The position numbers and the translations under genes were made by a program. This document shows, one piece after another, positions 8,199-16,564 of a stretch of DNA of 64,000 nucleotides (position 1 is the first letter of the stretch; each line of letters begins with the position of its first letter). This DNA comes from CAZVGZ01 sp964627605 (GTDB lineage Bacteria > Latescibacterota > MWCZ01 > CAZVGZ01). The notes under the pieces are model-generated. The model had not been told where the DNA came from. It searched no databases and saw only the letters and a list, made by a program, of their open reading frames with translations. The DNA is taken from positions 1 through 64,000 of the forward strand of contig CAZVGZ010000016.1 of NCBI GenBank assembly GCA_964627605.1. The letters run 5' to 3'.

Positions 8199-10375
8199 TC
8201 CAGTTCAACACCAGCACAGAACACAGCGCTGGCCGCAGCACTTCCCGAACCCCAACTAAAACTGCTGTGGCCAGCCCGCGTGTTCTCGCCGCCGTGGGCG
8301 TAGTTCTCGTCACACCACCCTAAATGCTCGCTCTGCAACTCGCCATAGTTGGGCTCATTCTCAGGGCAGCAGATGAGCGCGAACGACGCTCTTAGAGCCG
8401 CCAAGCCTCTCTCTTTATACTCCACAATTCCGGTCGCTTCTCCTAGCTCGCAGAACAGTGTCGCCATATAGCACTGCCTAGCGTCGTTCCACTCCCCATC
8501 TGTGTTCTGCACCGCAAAACCGCCAAAGCTGACCAATCTCAAGAACGACACATCCCACACCTGTTGATATAGCGCCAGATAGTCCGCCACGGCACAGGCA
8601 GACTCCAGCGATTCTGCATCGCCGTCAATGCGCCACAGCTCCAGATACATCCGTGCGGTCCACAGCATTGAGAGCGTGTTCTGTGGATGTTGACCGGTGT
8701 GATGGTCGAAGAACTTCTCTGACTTACGCGAGCAGGAGTAGAAAGTCTCATAATCGAACCATTTTTGCTCCGGTAACACCTCTTGCTCAACGAACCGCGC
8801 CACACGCCGCGCCGCGTCGAGATATTTTGCTTCGTTAGATAAGCGACCCAACGCCGCTAAAAAAGAACCGCTGGCGCTGGATGAGGCGGTTCTTTCCAGT
8901 CGAGGAAGCGGACTCTGGTCCGATCGGTGAAGGTATGAGGGGATCGATCCGTCGTTAGCCTGAATCTGGCAAAGCCTGTCGGCGTAGCCGGACAGATATG
9001 GCGCGATACGCTCGTTCGGTTCGATTTCTCTATCCCATTTCAAGAGCCAGCAGGCCGTCCACGACATATCCACGGTCGAATACCAGTCCGGTGCGCCCCC
9101 CCAAGTCTGGCTTCCGATCCAACCAGCAGTAATGTGCTCGTCATCCGCAAACCCCTTGTCATCCAAGCCGCGCTCCACAAGCTGGCTGTAGCTGGGCCTA
9201 GATGAGAAATCGACCAGTTGCCCGCCTCGAAGCATGAGGTCATAGTCATCACCGCGTTCGGTGACGTAGATGTTTGGAAACAGACCCCGATCCTGGGGAG
9301 CAGATAGAGCCAGGTTCACTATCCGCCTGGCTTTGTCCCTGAGACTGTCGTCGCCCCACCTTTTCGCCCACAGCATCATGCCACATGCCGACCGCATATC
9401 TGAAAACCAGGCCTGATTCCATATATCTCCTGGATACTCGCGGTTAATCAGTACACCACCAACATCCATCCCTCCCAGTTCAAACTCCCTAAAGGAGTCT
9501 GAAAGTTCACCCTCATACGCGTATCTGGCGTACTGCTCAAACGAGACCCGCTGAGGCGCAATACTATCCGCCAATCTGGTCGTACCCCACCTGGCCCAGA
9601 GATCACGAACCGTCTTCCGATACCCGTTCATGAGCTCAGCGTCTGCAACCACATCAACAAACACAGTGATCTCGTGGCTACCTGGCTTCAGTTCAGCATC
9701 CAGATCGATCCCATGTCGGTAGTAGACGTGTGGTCGTGGCTCCCATGTGCAGAAACCGTGGCTCAGATATGGCTCCGAAGCCAAGAGGTCCAGATCGAGA
9801 GCGGTGGGGATGGGGCGATGTTTAGCGAGCGTGTCCAGGTCGGGAATCGCCGCGAAACATATACTGCCTTTTTGAAGAACCGCAGCCAGGGCTCTGTAGG
9901 AGTGATCCCCTATCACCTCATCGTCTTCCGGGCGCAGGTTGGGGGTGTAGACAAAATCCGGGTCAGCCATCGCCAGCCGTCCGCGAATTTCAAGGCGACC
10001 GACTATCAGCAGTTTCTTTGCGTCTATCATGGCGCTCAGACGCCAACGACCATCGTCCTCAGGGCCGGTTATCTCAAGACTGTACGTAGTGTCATCGTTC
10101 TGCCCCATCAGTTCGATGCGAACTCGCTGATCATCCCCCTCGACCAGGACGGCTCTGTCAAAGCGCCACCACCCACCGTGGCCTCCAGCCTCGTAGTAGA
10201 GGCCCGGCAGCGTCCACTGCACGTGGAACTCTTCTGCGTCATCAGCCCATCCCACCGCCGCCGTCCAACCGTTTTCAGTTTCACGACATTCGACGGCTTT
10301 TGAGCCAAAACGCGCGACGATAAACGAATCCATCACCGCCAACCTCGTGCTTGGCGGGTCTAGTTGATCTGTCAT
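8195..10375 (-). CDS. Large six-hairpin (alpha/alpha toroid) glycosidase-like protein
   Basis: A 726-residue cytosolic-looking protein with no signal peptide. Residues 1-250 have an all-beta pattern, probably a beta-sandwich. From about residue 300 to 700 repeated pairs of helices (segments like SACGMMLWAKRWGDDSLRDKARR and SGSFLAALGRLSNEAKYLDAARR) follow the six-hairpin pattern of glycoside hydrolases and polysaccharide lyases. I cannot assign a GH family or catalytic residues. The TIM-barrel hydrolase and the oxidoreductase on the same strand suggest carbohydrate breakdown. It starts at ATG 10375 with no clear Shine-Dalgarno; an internal ATG at 10333 is possible. Confidence 0.65.
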   Translation of the reverse strand: MTDQLDPPSTRLAVMDSFIVARFGSKAVECRETENGWTAAVGWADDAEEFHVQWTLPGLYYEAGGHGGWWRFDRAVLVEGDDQRVRIELMGQNDDTTYSLEITGPEDDGRWRLSAMIDAKKLLIVGRLEIRGRLAMADPDFVYTPNLRPEDDEVIGDHSYRALAAVLQKGSICFAAIPDLDTLAKHRPIPTALDLDLLASEPYLSHGFCTWEPRPHVYYRHGIDLDAELKPGSHEITVFVDVVADAELMNGYRKTVRDLWARWGTTRLADSIAPQRVSFEQYARYAYEGELSDSFREFELGGMDVGGVLINREYPGDIWNQAWFSDMRSACGMMLWAKRWGDDSLRDKARRIVNLALSAPQDRGLFPNIYVTERGDDYDLMLRGGQLVDFSSRPSYSQLVERGLDDKGFADDEHITAGWIGSQTWGGAPDWYSTVDMSWTACWLLKWDREIEPNERIAPYLSGYADRLCQIQANDGSIPSYLHRSDQSPLPRLERTASSSASGSFLAALGRLSNEAKYLDAARRVARFVEQEVLPEQKWFDYETFYSCSRKSEKFFDHHTGQHPQNTLSMLWTARMYLELWRIDGDAESLESACAVADYLALYQQVWDVSFLRLVSFGGFAVQNTDGEWNDARQCYMATLFCELGEATGIVEYKERGLAALRASFALICCPENEPNYGELQSEHLGWCDENYAHGGENTRAGHSSFSWGSGSAAASAVFCAGVELD

Positions 10376-10523
10376 TGGACAGGTCCGGCTTTCTTATCTG
10401 ATCTCGCAGCGGATGAAAGAGGGCGTACTTGTGGCTCCATACCCCGGCAAAACGCGTTTCATACCACACAGGCTGATAGGATTGCGCACTCGCTCGTAAA
10501 CGATAGTCGGCGCGACGAATCAG

Positions 10524-10991
10524 CTAAGCTGTCCGCTGGGCAAGCTCTTCGATCACGCGCTCTACATGGCCTTTTACGCGGACATTCGGCCATACTTTGG
10601 CCACGACGCCTTCTTTATCAATGAGGTAGGTTGTTCTAATCAGCCCCATGCTCTTCTTGCCATAGCGGTTTTTTTCACTCCAGACGCCGTAGGCCTCTAT
10701 GACCTCCTTGTCGATGTCCGCCAGCAACGGGAATGACAGCCCCTGTCTGTCCGCGAATATTTTGTGCGATGCAACGCTGTCCGCGCTTACCCCCAATACC
10801 GCCGCGTTTACCTTGCCCAGCGATGAAAGGTTCTCCTCAAATTCACACGCCTCCGTGGTGCATCCTGGTGTGCTGTCTTTGGGATAGAAATAGAGCACCA
10901 ACCACTTGCCGTTGTAGTCGGCTAGAGTATGTGTATTGCCGTCCTGATCCTCGACTGAAAACGATGGAGCGGGTGTCTGTTCTTCCAACAC
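10524..10991 (-). CDS. bcp: Thioredoxin-dependent peroxiredoxin, Bcp/PrxQ type
   Basis: A 155-residue peroxiredoxin that reduces hydrogen peroxide and organic hydroperoxides using thioredoxin. The TPGCTTEACEFEEN motif places the peroxidatic Cys at 44 and the resolving Cys at 49, the five-residue spacing of the Bcp/PrxQ subfamily. YFYPKDSTPGC and VLGVSADS are also typical, and the length is standard. The start is GTG at 10991, served by an AGGAG about 7 bases upstream. It lies 23 bases after the TIM-barrel hydrolase gene on the same strand, probably cotranscribed by position only. Confidence 0.93.
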   Translation of the reverse strand: MLEEQTPAPSFSVEDQDGNTHTLADYNGKWLVLYFYPKDSTPGCTTEACEFEENLSSLGKVNAAVLGVSADSVASHKIFADRQGLSFPLLADIDKEVIEAYGVWSEKNRYGKKSMGLIRTTYLIDKEGVVAKVWPNVRVKGHVERVIEELAQRTA

Positions 10992-11014
10992 CTATGGTCT
11001 CCTATGATGAGTCA

Positions 11015-12133
11015 TCATCCGGCGACGTATATGCGGGTTTCGTAACCGTTCATCGGTGTAACAGAACCACCAGCAACTGGTGTCAGTTCCGATGATACTG
11101 GTGTGATCGGCTCTAATTCATCTGTCTGGATCCAGTCCAAACCTCGGACCATCACATCTGCGCCAGTCGGGTCTTCATTTATCAGCACCAGTAGTGTCTT
11201 CGATTCTACACGCTTGACGATGCATGATGCCCCCAAAACAGGTGGCGCTCGTCTGTGGTCCACTTCGGCTACTACGTCTGGTATGGAGCCGGTATGCATA
11301 AATTCCTGCAACCCGTTGATCTCCCGCACTACAGCCATCAGATCGGGCATAAACGGCGCAGGCCTTTCCTCGTGCGACGATCCCCACCACAGCAGCCCTG
11401 TCGCTCCCCTTAACATCGCCTGCCATGCCATAAACCGATACTGGTCCAGGTTGGGTGCCGCGTAGCCCGTACCCTCGTCGTACTCCTTGAGCGAACTCCA
11501 GGAAAATCCCTGCTCGACCACCCATACCTCTTTCGCAACTGCGGTCTGGCGGTACCGTTCCGTATAGAGACCCAGATGGTGCATCTGTCGATTGTCGTTT
11601 GGTGGGACCGGAAAGTAGTCGAATCCGAGAATATCCAGCGACGGCAGGCACCGCGCCAACACCGACTGACTGCTCTGGCACGCCTCATTGAGCCATATGG
11701 GGCGTCCAGGGTCACGTTCACGGATCAGCCTGACACCTCGCTCCAACCCCCTCACCAGCGCATCGGCTTTGTCCAATAACTCATTTACGAGGTCTGACGG
11801 CCGTTCCCAAAAACGTGGCGGTTTACCCTTTTCAAGCCGCCAAATCCCCCATATCGCCTCGTCCGGTCCCTCCCACACCGCCAAAACCGGATGATCCTTC
11901 AGCTCCTCAACTCTCTCAACCAGCGCCGACCCGTCATCGTCATCCTTCAAAATCATCGGCACCGTCACCCACCCAAACATCCCCCACTCCCTCGCCTCAT
12001 CCAGATGCTCACGACTCGAACACCCAACAAGGTTGATTCCCGCCTCACTCCACTCCCTCCATTCATCGTCAGTTCTTGGCCGCTCATACATCCCCAACGT
12101 AAACAGCGGTTTTTCATCTCTCGTCAGTATCAT
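11015..12133 (-). CDS. Putative TIM-barrel glycoside hydrolase-like protein
   Basis: A 372-residue protein whose first 280 residues alternate strand and helix like a (beta/alpha)8 barrel: GINLVGCSS, GWVTVPMIL, VLAVWEGPDEA, PIWLNEACQ, ILGFDYFPV, VWVVEQGFSW, and GATGLLWWGS. This order, with acidic residues after strands (WEGPDE, WVVEQG), resembles clan GH-A hydrolases such as GH42-type proteins, although the second acid appears as EQ, so I cannot name the catalytic pair. The last 80 residues are a small beta domain (LLVLINEDPTGADVMV). No signal peptide is present. A GGAGG box sits about 5 bases before ATG 12133. It is downstream of a Gfo/Idh/MocA gene, fitting a sugar-use operon. Confidence 0.6.
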   Translation of the reverse strand: MILTRDEKPLFTLGMYERPRTDDEWREWSEAGINLVGCSSREHLDEAREWGMFGWVTVPMILKDDDDGSALVERVEELKDHPVLAVWEGPDEAIWGIWRLEKGKPPRFWERPSDLVNELLDKADALVRGLERGVRLIRERDPGRPIWLNEACQSSQSVLARCLPSLDILGFDYFPVPPNDNRQMHHLGLYTERYRQTAVAKEVWVVEQGFSWSSLKEYDEGTGYAAPNLDQYRFMAWQAMLRGATGLLWWGSSHEERPAPFMPDLMAVVREINGLQEFMHTGSIPDVVAEVDHRRAPPVLGASCIVKRVESKTLLVLINEDPTGADVMVRGLDWIQTDELEPITPVSSELTPVAGGSVTPMNGYETRIYVAG

Positions 12134-12185
12134 CGTTCCTCCAAGTTACCCCTCGTTGCACAAAGTGTTCCGTGTTCGCCTACAT

Positions 12186-13391
12186 CTACGATGATGGCCC
12201 ATCCCCCAAATCAGGAATCTCCATCAGCTCTCCGCCAGCAACTGCCGATTCATGCGCGATTACACCGGGAATAGCGTATCGGGCTGCGTCCCAGATGTTG
12301 TTGGGTGGCGTGGTGCCGTTGGTGATTGCTGTCAGAAAATCGTCCACTAAGAACTGGTGCGAGCCGCTGTGGCCGTTAGGAAGTCCGATGAACTCTGTAG
12401 GCAACCGATCAACGTCGTGAACGGTGGCGGTGTGCAGGTGCGTGCCGTCTTCGCTGGTAATCAGGTCCATACCCGACTTCTCGGTGTTTTCTCGGTTGAC
12501 CGGCTGGCTAGTGCATTCTAGAATCTCGTCGAGGCTTTCCGTCTGTGCCCCGTCGGAAGTCATCCAAACCGATCCCGCCTTGCTGTCCTCAAAACTGCCC
12601 TCAGTGCCGAACAGGCACATCCGCACAGCACCTGGATGCCCAATCCGCCGAAACTCGTTAATCCGGCACGAACTTCCGTCTGACATTGAGAACAGCGCCG
12701 ACTCATTGCTAAACGTGTTGCCCCACATATTCACGTCGGCTCTGAACAGCCCATCCTCATGGTCATCCACGAACCCCTGACACGATACGTGTGTCATGTG
12801 CGCGCCGGTGACCGAAATGATCTGGCTAGTGGAGTGGGTGGGATAGTGCATAGGGGGCCCGCCAGCGAACTCCCGCCATCTGTCCCCACCGCGCCATTTC
12901 ATCACGTCATACAGACCATGGTCGAAGTGGTGGTAGTAATCCGCCTCGCCAAATACCGCTCGCCCAAAGTCACCATCCTGAAACCGTTTTCGGCAGTAGA
13001 TGACTGCGGGATAGTAATAGCTCGTTTCTCCCAACATGTAGGTCAGACCGGTCTCTTCCACCGCGAGAAAAAGCTCGGTTATCTCCTCAACAGAGATGCC
13101 GGTGGGCACCGCGCTATATACGTTCATCCCCGCCCTTAATGCCTGAGTGGCCTGCGGAGCGTGCATCCAGTTCTGAGTAATGATCGCCGCAGCGTCAACG
13201 TCGCCACGCGCACATAGATCGTCCAACGACGAAACGGTCTCCGCAATGTCGTGCTTCGCGGCGTTTTCGACTAGCTTGTCAGCGTTAACATCACAAAGGA
13301 TCACCCGATCAATAGCCGGATGCGCTTTGAATAGCGGAATGAAACTCTGTGCGAATGTGCCTACTCCTACCATACCCACAGTCAATCCCAC
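12186..13391 (-). CDS. Gfo/Idh/MocA-family NAD(P)-binding protein lacking the catalytic Lys
   Basis: Residues 1-120 are the Rossmann half (GMVGVGTFAQSFIP dinucleotide loop and VILCDVNADK strand); the rest is the alpha/beta C-terminal domain, with long segments typical of the family. These enzymes oxidise or reduce sugars, inositols and related compounds. The usual EKP motif is replaced here by SAVP at residues 93-96, so the catalytic Lys is missing; the protein may use another residue or have a non-redox role. Length (401) is normal. The GTG start at 13391 has an AAGG about 8 bases upstream. It is the first gene of the - strand carbohydrate group. Confidence 0.85.
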   Translation of the reverse strand: MGLTVGMVGVGTFAQSFIPLFKAHPAIDRVILCDVNADKLVENAAKHDIAETVSSLDDLCARGDVDAAAIITQNWMHAPQATQALRAGMNVYSAVPTGISVEEITELFLAVEETGLTYMLGETSYYYPAVIYCRKRFQDGDFGRAVFGEADYYHHFDHGLYDVMKWRGGDRWREFAGGPPMHYPTHSTSQIISVTGAHMTHVSCQGFVDDHEDGLFRADVNMWGNTFSNESALFSMSDGSSCRINEFRRIGHPGAVRMCLFGTEGSFEDSKAGSVWMTSDGAQTESLDEILECTSQPVNRENTEKSGMDLITSEDGTHLHTATVHDVDRLPTEFIGLPNGHSGSHQFLVDDFLTAITNGTTPPNNIWDAARYAIPGVIAHESAVAGGELMEIPDLGDGPSS

Positions 13392-13422
13392 GTGAATATC
13401 CTTCGCTGATTATCTTGGGTGT

Positions 13423-13569
13423 CTATATCATCGGTTCGACGCGGTGGTAAAGCTGGATCGAGAAACCCCACGGGTCTCTCATCATCGCCAACGTATCACC
13501 TGTGTCAAGCGACATAATCAGCAACCGACCTTTGTCGATAGCCCGTCGGTAGTTGAGGGGAATCCTCAT
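13423..13569 (-). pseudogene. C-terminal remnant of a VOC (glyoxalase-fold) protein
   Basis: A 48-codon frame ending in MMRDPWGFSIQL, the last strand of vicinal-oxygen-chelate proteins, where a DPxGxxIQL pattern with a metal ligand is standard. Upstream, the frame meets a stop within about 14 codons, so only the final quarter of the protein is left. It lies directly behind another truncated frame on the same strand. Confidence 0.5.
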
Positions 13570-13573
13570 TCGC

Positions 13574-13675
13574 TCAATGCGCGCTTGTAAGAGAAGTGTT
13601 CAAGGCCGTCATTAGATCGCGCTCAATTTTGTCGAATATTCGCGGCATCAGTTGCGTCCCTTCAGACAAAACCAT
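13574..13675 (-). pseudogene. N-terminal fragment resembling a phospholipase-D-like helicase protein
   Basis: A 33-codon frame (ATG to TGA) reading MPRIFDKIERDLMTAL in its middle. This resembles the opening of large phospholipase-D-like/SNF2 helicase proteins, which continue with an RADFCVGYFNLRGW stretch; here the frame stops after SLTSAH, just before that point. The likeness is from memory of the family start, so this is tentative. Five bases later the VOC remnant begins, so two unrelated gene ends have been joined by deletion. Confidence 0.3.
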
Positions 13676-13890
13676 GGGAAATGACACGGGGTCACGGTTG
13701 CTGGTCACTGATTAAAGCGATTGCATGACCACAGGTCAATCGGCACGGTTACTGCTCACATGAGGGATTGACTGGGCGGTAGGCGGGATTGTCGTGGGGC
13801 ATTCTGATTTTGATCGTGATGCACCATGAATGAAAAAACGAGTAGAAAATGTACCCCCAGTTTACCATTGCCCCCACATCACAAAGGAAA

Positions 13891-13918
13891 AAGGACCCAC
13901 GGCGAACCGTAAGTCCTT
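13891..13918 (-). terminator. Rho-independent terminator behind tRNA-Arg
   Basis: Read on the - strand, a 12-base-pair stem (AAGGACTTACGG with CCGTGGGTCCTT, two G-U pairs) closes on a TTCG tetraloop and runs into a T-rich stretch. It begins 14 bases after the tRNA 3' end. Confidence 0.8.
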
Positions 13919-13931
13919 GTTTTTATTGGAA

Positions 13932-14005
13932 CGCGCCCAGGAGGAGTCGAACCCCCAGCCTGCTGATCCGTAGTCAGCCGCTCTATCCAATTGAGCTATG
14001 GGCGC
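13932..14005 (-). tRNA. tRNA-Arg (anticodon ACG)
   Basis: A full cloverleaf on the - strand: a seven-base-pair acceptor stem (GCGCCCA with TGGGCGC), a D-arm containing AGCTCAATTGGATAGAGC, an anticodon stem GCTGA/TCAGC with loop CTACGGA (anticodon ACG, read as inosine-CG for CGU, CGC and CGA), and a T-arm with GGTTCGACTCC. The discriminator base is G and CCA is not encoded. A terminator follows at 13891-13918. Confidence 0.95.
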
Positions 14006-14083
14006 ATAAATCGTGCGTTTTCAATAAGTGTCTCAACTCCTAATTGTAGGCGCGCAACCATCGCCTGGTCAAGCGTGGCAAAG

Positions 14084-16348
14084 CTACCTAACCAGTGTTA
14101 CACGTCCGGTGGCACTAAGGTTGTCGGCGATCACCGTATAGAAGTAGACACCTGAGGAGGCGGGTTGTCCGTCACTATTGGTACCGTCCCACTGGACCGT
14201 CATCTCTCCCGAGCCTGCCAGCTGAATACATCTAACTGTCTGCCCCAGCACATTCGTGATCCTCAAAAACGCATCTGACTCAACGTGTTCCGGCAGGCGA
14301 AGGCGAAGTTGGGTGCGTGGATTGAAAGGGTTCGGTGACGCACCGAGTACGGCTACGCCCAAGAACTCAGGAAGCGCGGAGTTTGGGTTCGTTGCCACGC
14401 TAAGCGCCGTGTGGTCGGAGAAATCCGTGTAGAGAAGTACGGTTCCGCTCGTGCCGACTAGCCGCCCGTACCTCTCGTTTATCATATTGATTTCCAGGAA
14501 ATCCTGGAGTGATTGCGAACCGTCGGGAGTCGAAGGTTGGACCTCCCAGGTCCGCCCGCCGTTGGCGGTGCGAAGTATGGTTCCTCGTCCTCCAGTTGCC
14601 CACGCCCACAGGGAGTCTACCGCAGAGACGCTGTAGAGCGGGTATTTGAGAGAACTCTCCTGTCGCTCCCACGTCGCACCGCCATCCACAGTGTGCAAAA
14701 TCCTGCCGCCTTCACCGACAATCCATCCGACTCTGTCGTTCACCATATCTACATCTAGCAGCGAGCGGGCGGTCCCGGCCACTTGCCTCGTCCAGGTTCT
14801 GCCCATGTCCGAGCTGAAGTTTATAAGCCCGCGTCCGCCGACAGCCCAGGCTTTGCCCGTGACAGGATCAATCGACAGGCCGTTGACGTCGGGGTACCCA
14901 TCATGATCTATCTCGACAGGATGCCAAGTCTCACCACCGTTGTCGCTGTAGTCGATCAGGCCTGCCGTCCGTGCTGCCAAGATGTCGGTGTCGGTAACAA
15001 ACTCGACACTCAGATAGACTCCACCGTGGCGCTCAGAATGCCGTGCTGTTATCTCACCTATGACTTGGCCGGAGTCGTTTATTACCGGCGTGCCAAAGTC
15101 CAGATCGGGACGTGTGGTAGGTCGTTGCCACGAAACACCACCGTCGTGCGTCCTCATGATCAGGCCCTTCATCCCAACGGCGATGCCTATCTGCATATCG
15201 TTTGAAAATGAGACGTCATAGAGCCAGTTGTGATGCTCTTGATGGTAGAGCATGTTGTCTACATACTTCTCCCAGTTTTGGCCGCCGTCGGTTGTGTGAA
15301 ACAACGATACGCCTGCGCCTGATATCCAACCTTCGGTCCCACCGGAGGGGAAGTCGATAGCGGCGTAGTTCTCAACAGGCAGATCTCCGACTTGCTCCCA
15401 TTTAGGTCCTTGATCCTCGCTGGCGATGTGGAGCGCATAGTGTTGCATCGCCGTGCCGCCTGCACCGCTCACCTCTATCCCAATGTCCTGAACACCTGCC
15501 GCGCTTAAAGGCACGTCCCATCGGACTAGGCCGTTGCTCGAGTCCACCGTCATGCCGTCAGGCGCGGCGATCTTGCCCGTGGATGGCATGACATGAAATG
15601 CGTAGTTAAGATCGGCTCCCTCGGCAGTTATCTGGTATTCATACGGCTCTGTTGTTCCGACGAAGGCGAGCGGTGGAGGCACCGAGGTTATCGTCGGCGG
15701 TATTTGGGTAGGATCAGCGACCGTCAGAAGAAATGTCTGCCTGTCGGTCTGTCCCTCCCCCCAAGCCTCAACGACCACAGTATGAGCGCCAAGGTCGCTC
15801 AAAGCTGGCGACCAGGTCAGTAAACCCTTTAAAGGGGTTATACCCATGCCCTCTGGCGCGGGGGACGCCACTCCAAAGCTTGGGAGGCTGTAGACCACCT
15901 GTCCCCCTGAGGGTGAGGGGATCGATGCAGTGACCTGATATTCGTATGGTTGCCCCACCTGCGCACTTGTGACAGGAGTTGTAACGATTCTGGGGGTTAC
16001 GAAGTCCGGGATTCCGGGCTGCGTCGATGATCCAGGGTTGATACCCCACTTATCAGAGTTGTGCCACAACCCGTCTGGATCGCCCAACTCTTCACCGTTG
16101 GTGCGACCGTCGCCGTCAGCGTCCAGAGCTGCCAGTGCAGGCGTCCACTCCAGACCCGCACGGTTGAACTGGTCGCCAAAAATGTTCCGGTCTTTTAACC
16201 CGTGGCTTGAATGAGGGTCGAGATGGCAGAGGTTGCACTCGTGAACTCGCCCGTTGGGCACAAGTTGCGGAAAACTAAGCTCACCAAAGACATTCGCGGC
16301 GAAAAAACATCCGATCGCTGTCACCGCTCCACGCCATTTCACATTCAT
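14084..16348 (-). CDS. Secreted multidomain protein: CxxCH/temptin-like, Ig-like, YCF48-like repeats, sorting domain
   Basis: A 754-residue exported protein. Residues 1-22 are a signal peptide. Residues 38-42 form CNLCH, followed by a NIFGDQF and DADGDGRTNGEELGDP segment (about 76-90). This layout is that of temptin-like domains with a calcium-loop-like sequence, though CxxCH could also bind haem. Two Ig-like modules with the YEYQVTA/YEYQITA pattern span about 125-305. About 310-650 holds YCF48/BNR-type blades (repeated TTDGGQNWE, TVDGGATWE, TANGGRTWE). The end, with SPNPFNPRTQLRL and SSGVYFY, is a FlgD-like/type IX-type sorting domain. An upstream ATG at 16465 gives a longer frame, but the signal peptide and an AGGA box support 16348. 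It is probably a surface or secreted protein. Confidence 0.8.
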   Translation of the reverse strand: MNVKWRGAVTAIGCFFAANVFGELSFPQLVPNGRVHECNLCHLDPHSSHGLKDRNIFGDQFNRAGLEWTPALAALDADGDGRTNGEELGDPDGLWHNSDKWGINPGSSTQPGIPDFVTPRIVTTPVTSAQVGQPYEYQVTASIPSPSGGQVVYSLPSFGVASPAPEGMGITPLKGLLTWSPALSDLGAHTVVVEAWGEGQTDRQTFLLTVADPTQIPPTITSVPPPLAFVGTTEPYEYQITAEGADLNYAFHVMPSTGKIAAPDGMTVDSSNGLVRWDVPLSAAGVQDIGIEVSGAGGTAMQHYALHIASEDQGPKWEQVGDLPVENYAAIDFPSGGTEGWISGAGVSLFHTTDGGQNWEKYVDNMLYHQEHHNWLYDVSFSNDMQIGIAVGMKGLIMRTHDGGVSWQRPTTRPDLDFGTPVINDSGQVIGEITARHSERHGGVYLSVEFVTDTDILAARTAGLIDYSDNGGETWHPVEIDHDGYPDVNGLSIDPVTGKAWAVGGRGLINFSSDMGRTWTRQVAGTARSLLDVDMVNDRVGWIVGEGGRILHTVDGGATWERQESSLKYPLYSVSAVDSLWAWATGGRGTILRTANGGRTWEVQPSTPDGSQSLQDFLEINMINERYGRLVGTSGTVLLYTDFSDHTALSVATNPNSALPEFLGVAVLGASPNPFNPRTQLRLRLPEHVESDAFLRITNVLGQTVRCIQLAGSGEMTVQWDGTNSDGQPASSGVYFYTVIADNLSATGRVTLVR

Positions 16349-16564
16349 AGCGGACATCCTACATTCATCTAGGATCACGATGGCACATCGACATCCCGCA
16401 TGTCGAGGCGTCAGGTAGGCCGAGATGCCAACTTGCACTCTGTTTTCCGGCAGCGCCTCAGCCACTCTACAGCGCTTCGCGCCCTTGGTGAATCGAGTGG
16501 AACCGAGCTAAAAAAGTTAGCTGCAATACAGCAAAGTTGGCAAGGGGGCGATCCAACATTGGGG

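Noticed and set aside
16500..16560. Weak stem (GCTG/CAGC) followed by a T-run as a terminator between the LPG-TM gene and the secreted-protein gene
   Set aside because: The stem is only four base pairs with mismatches on either side, too weak to claim.
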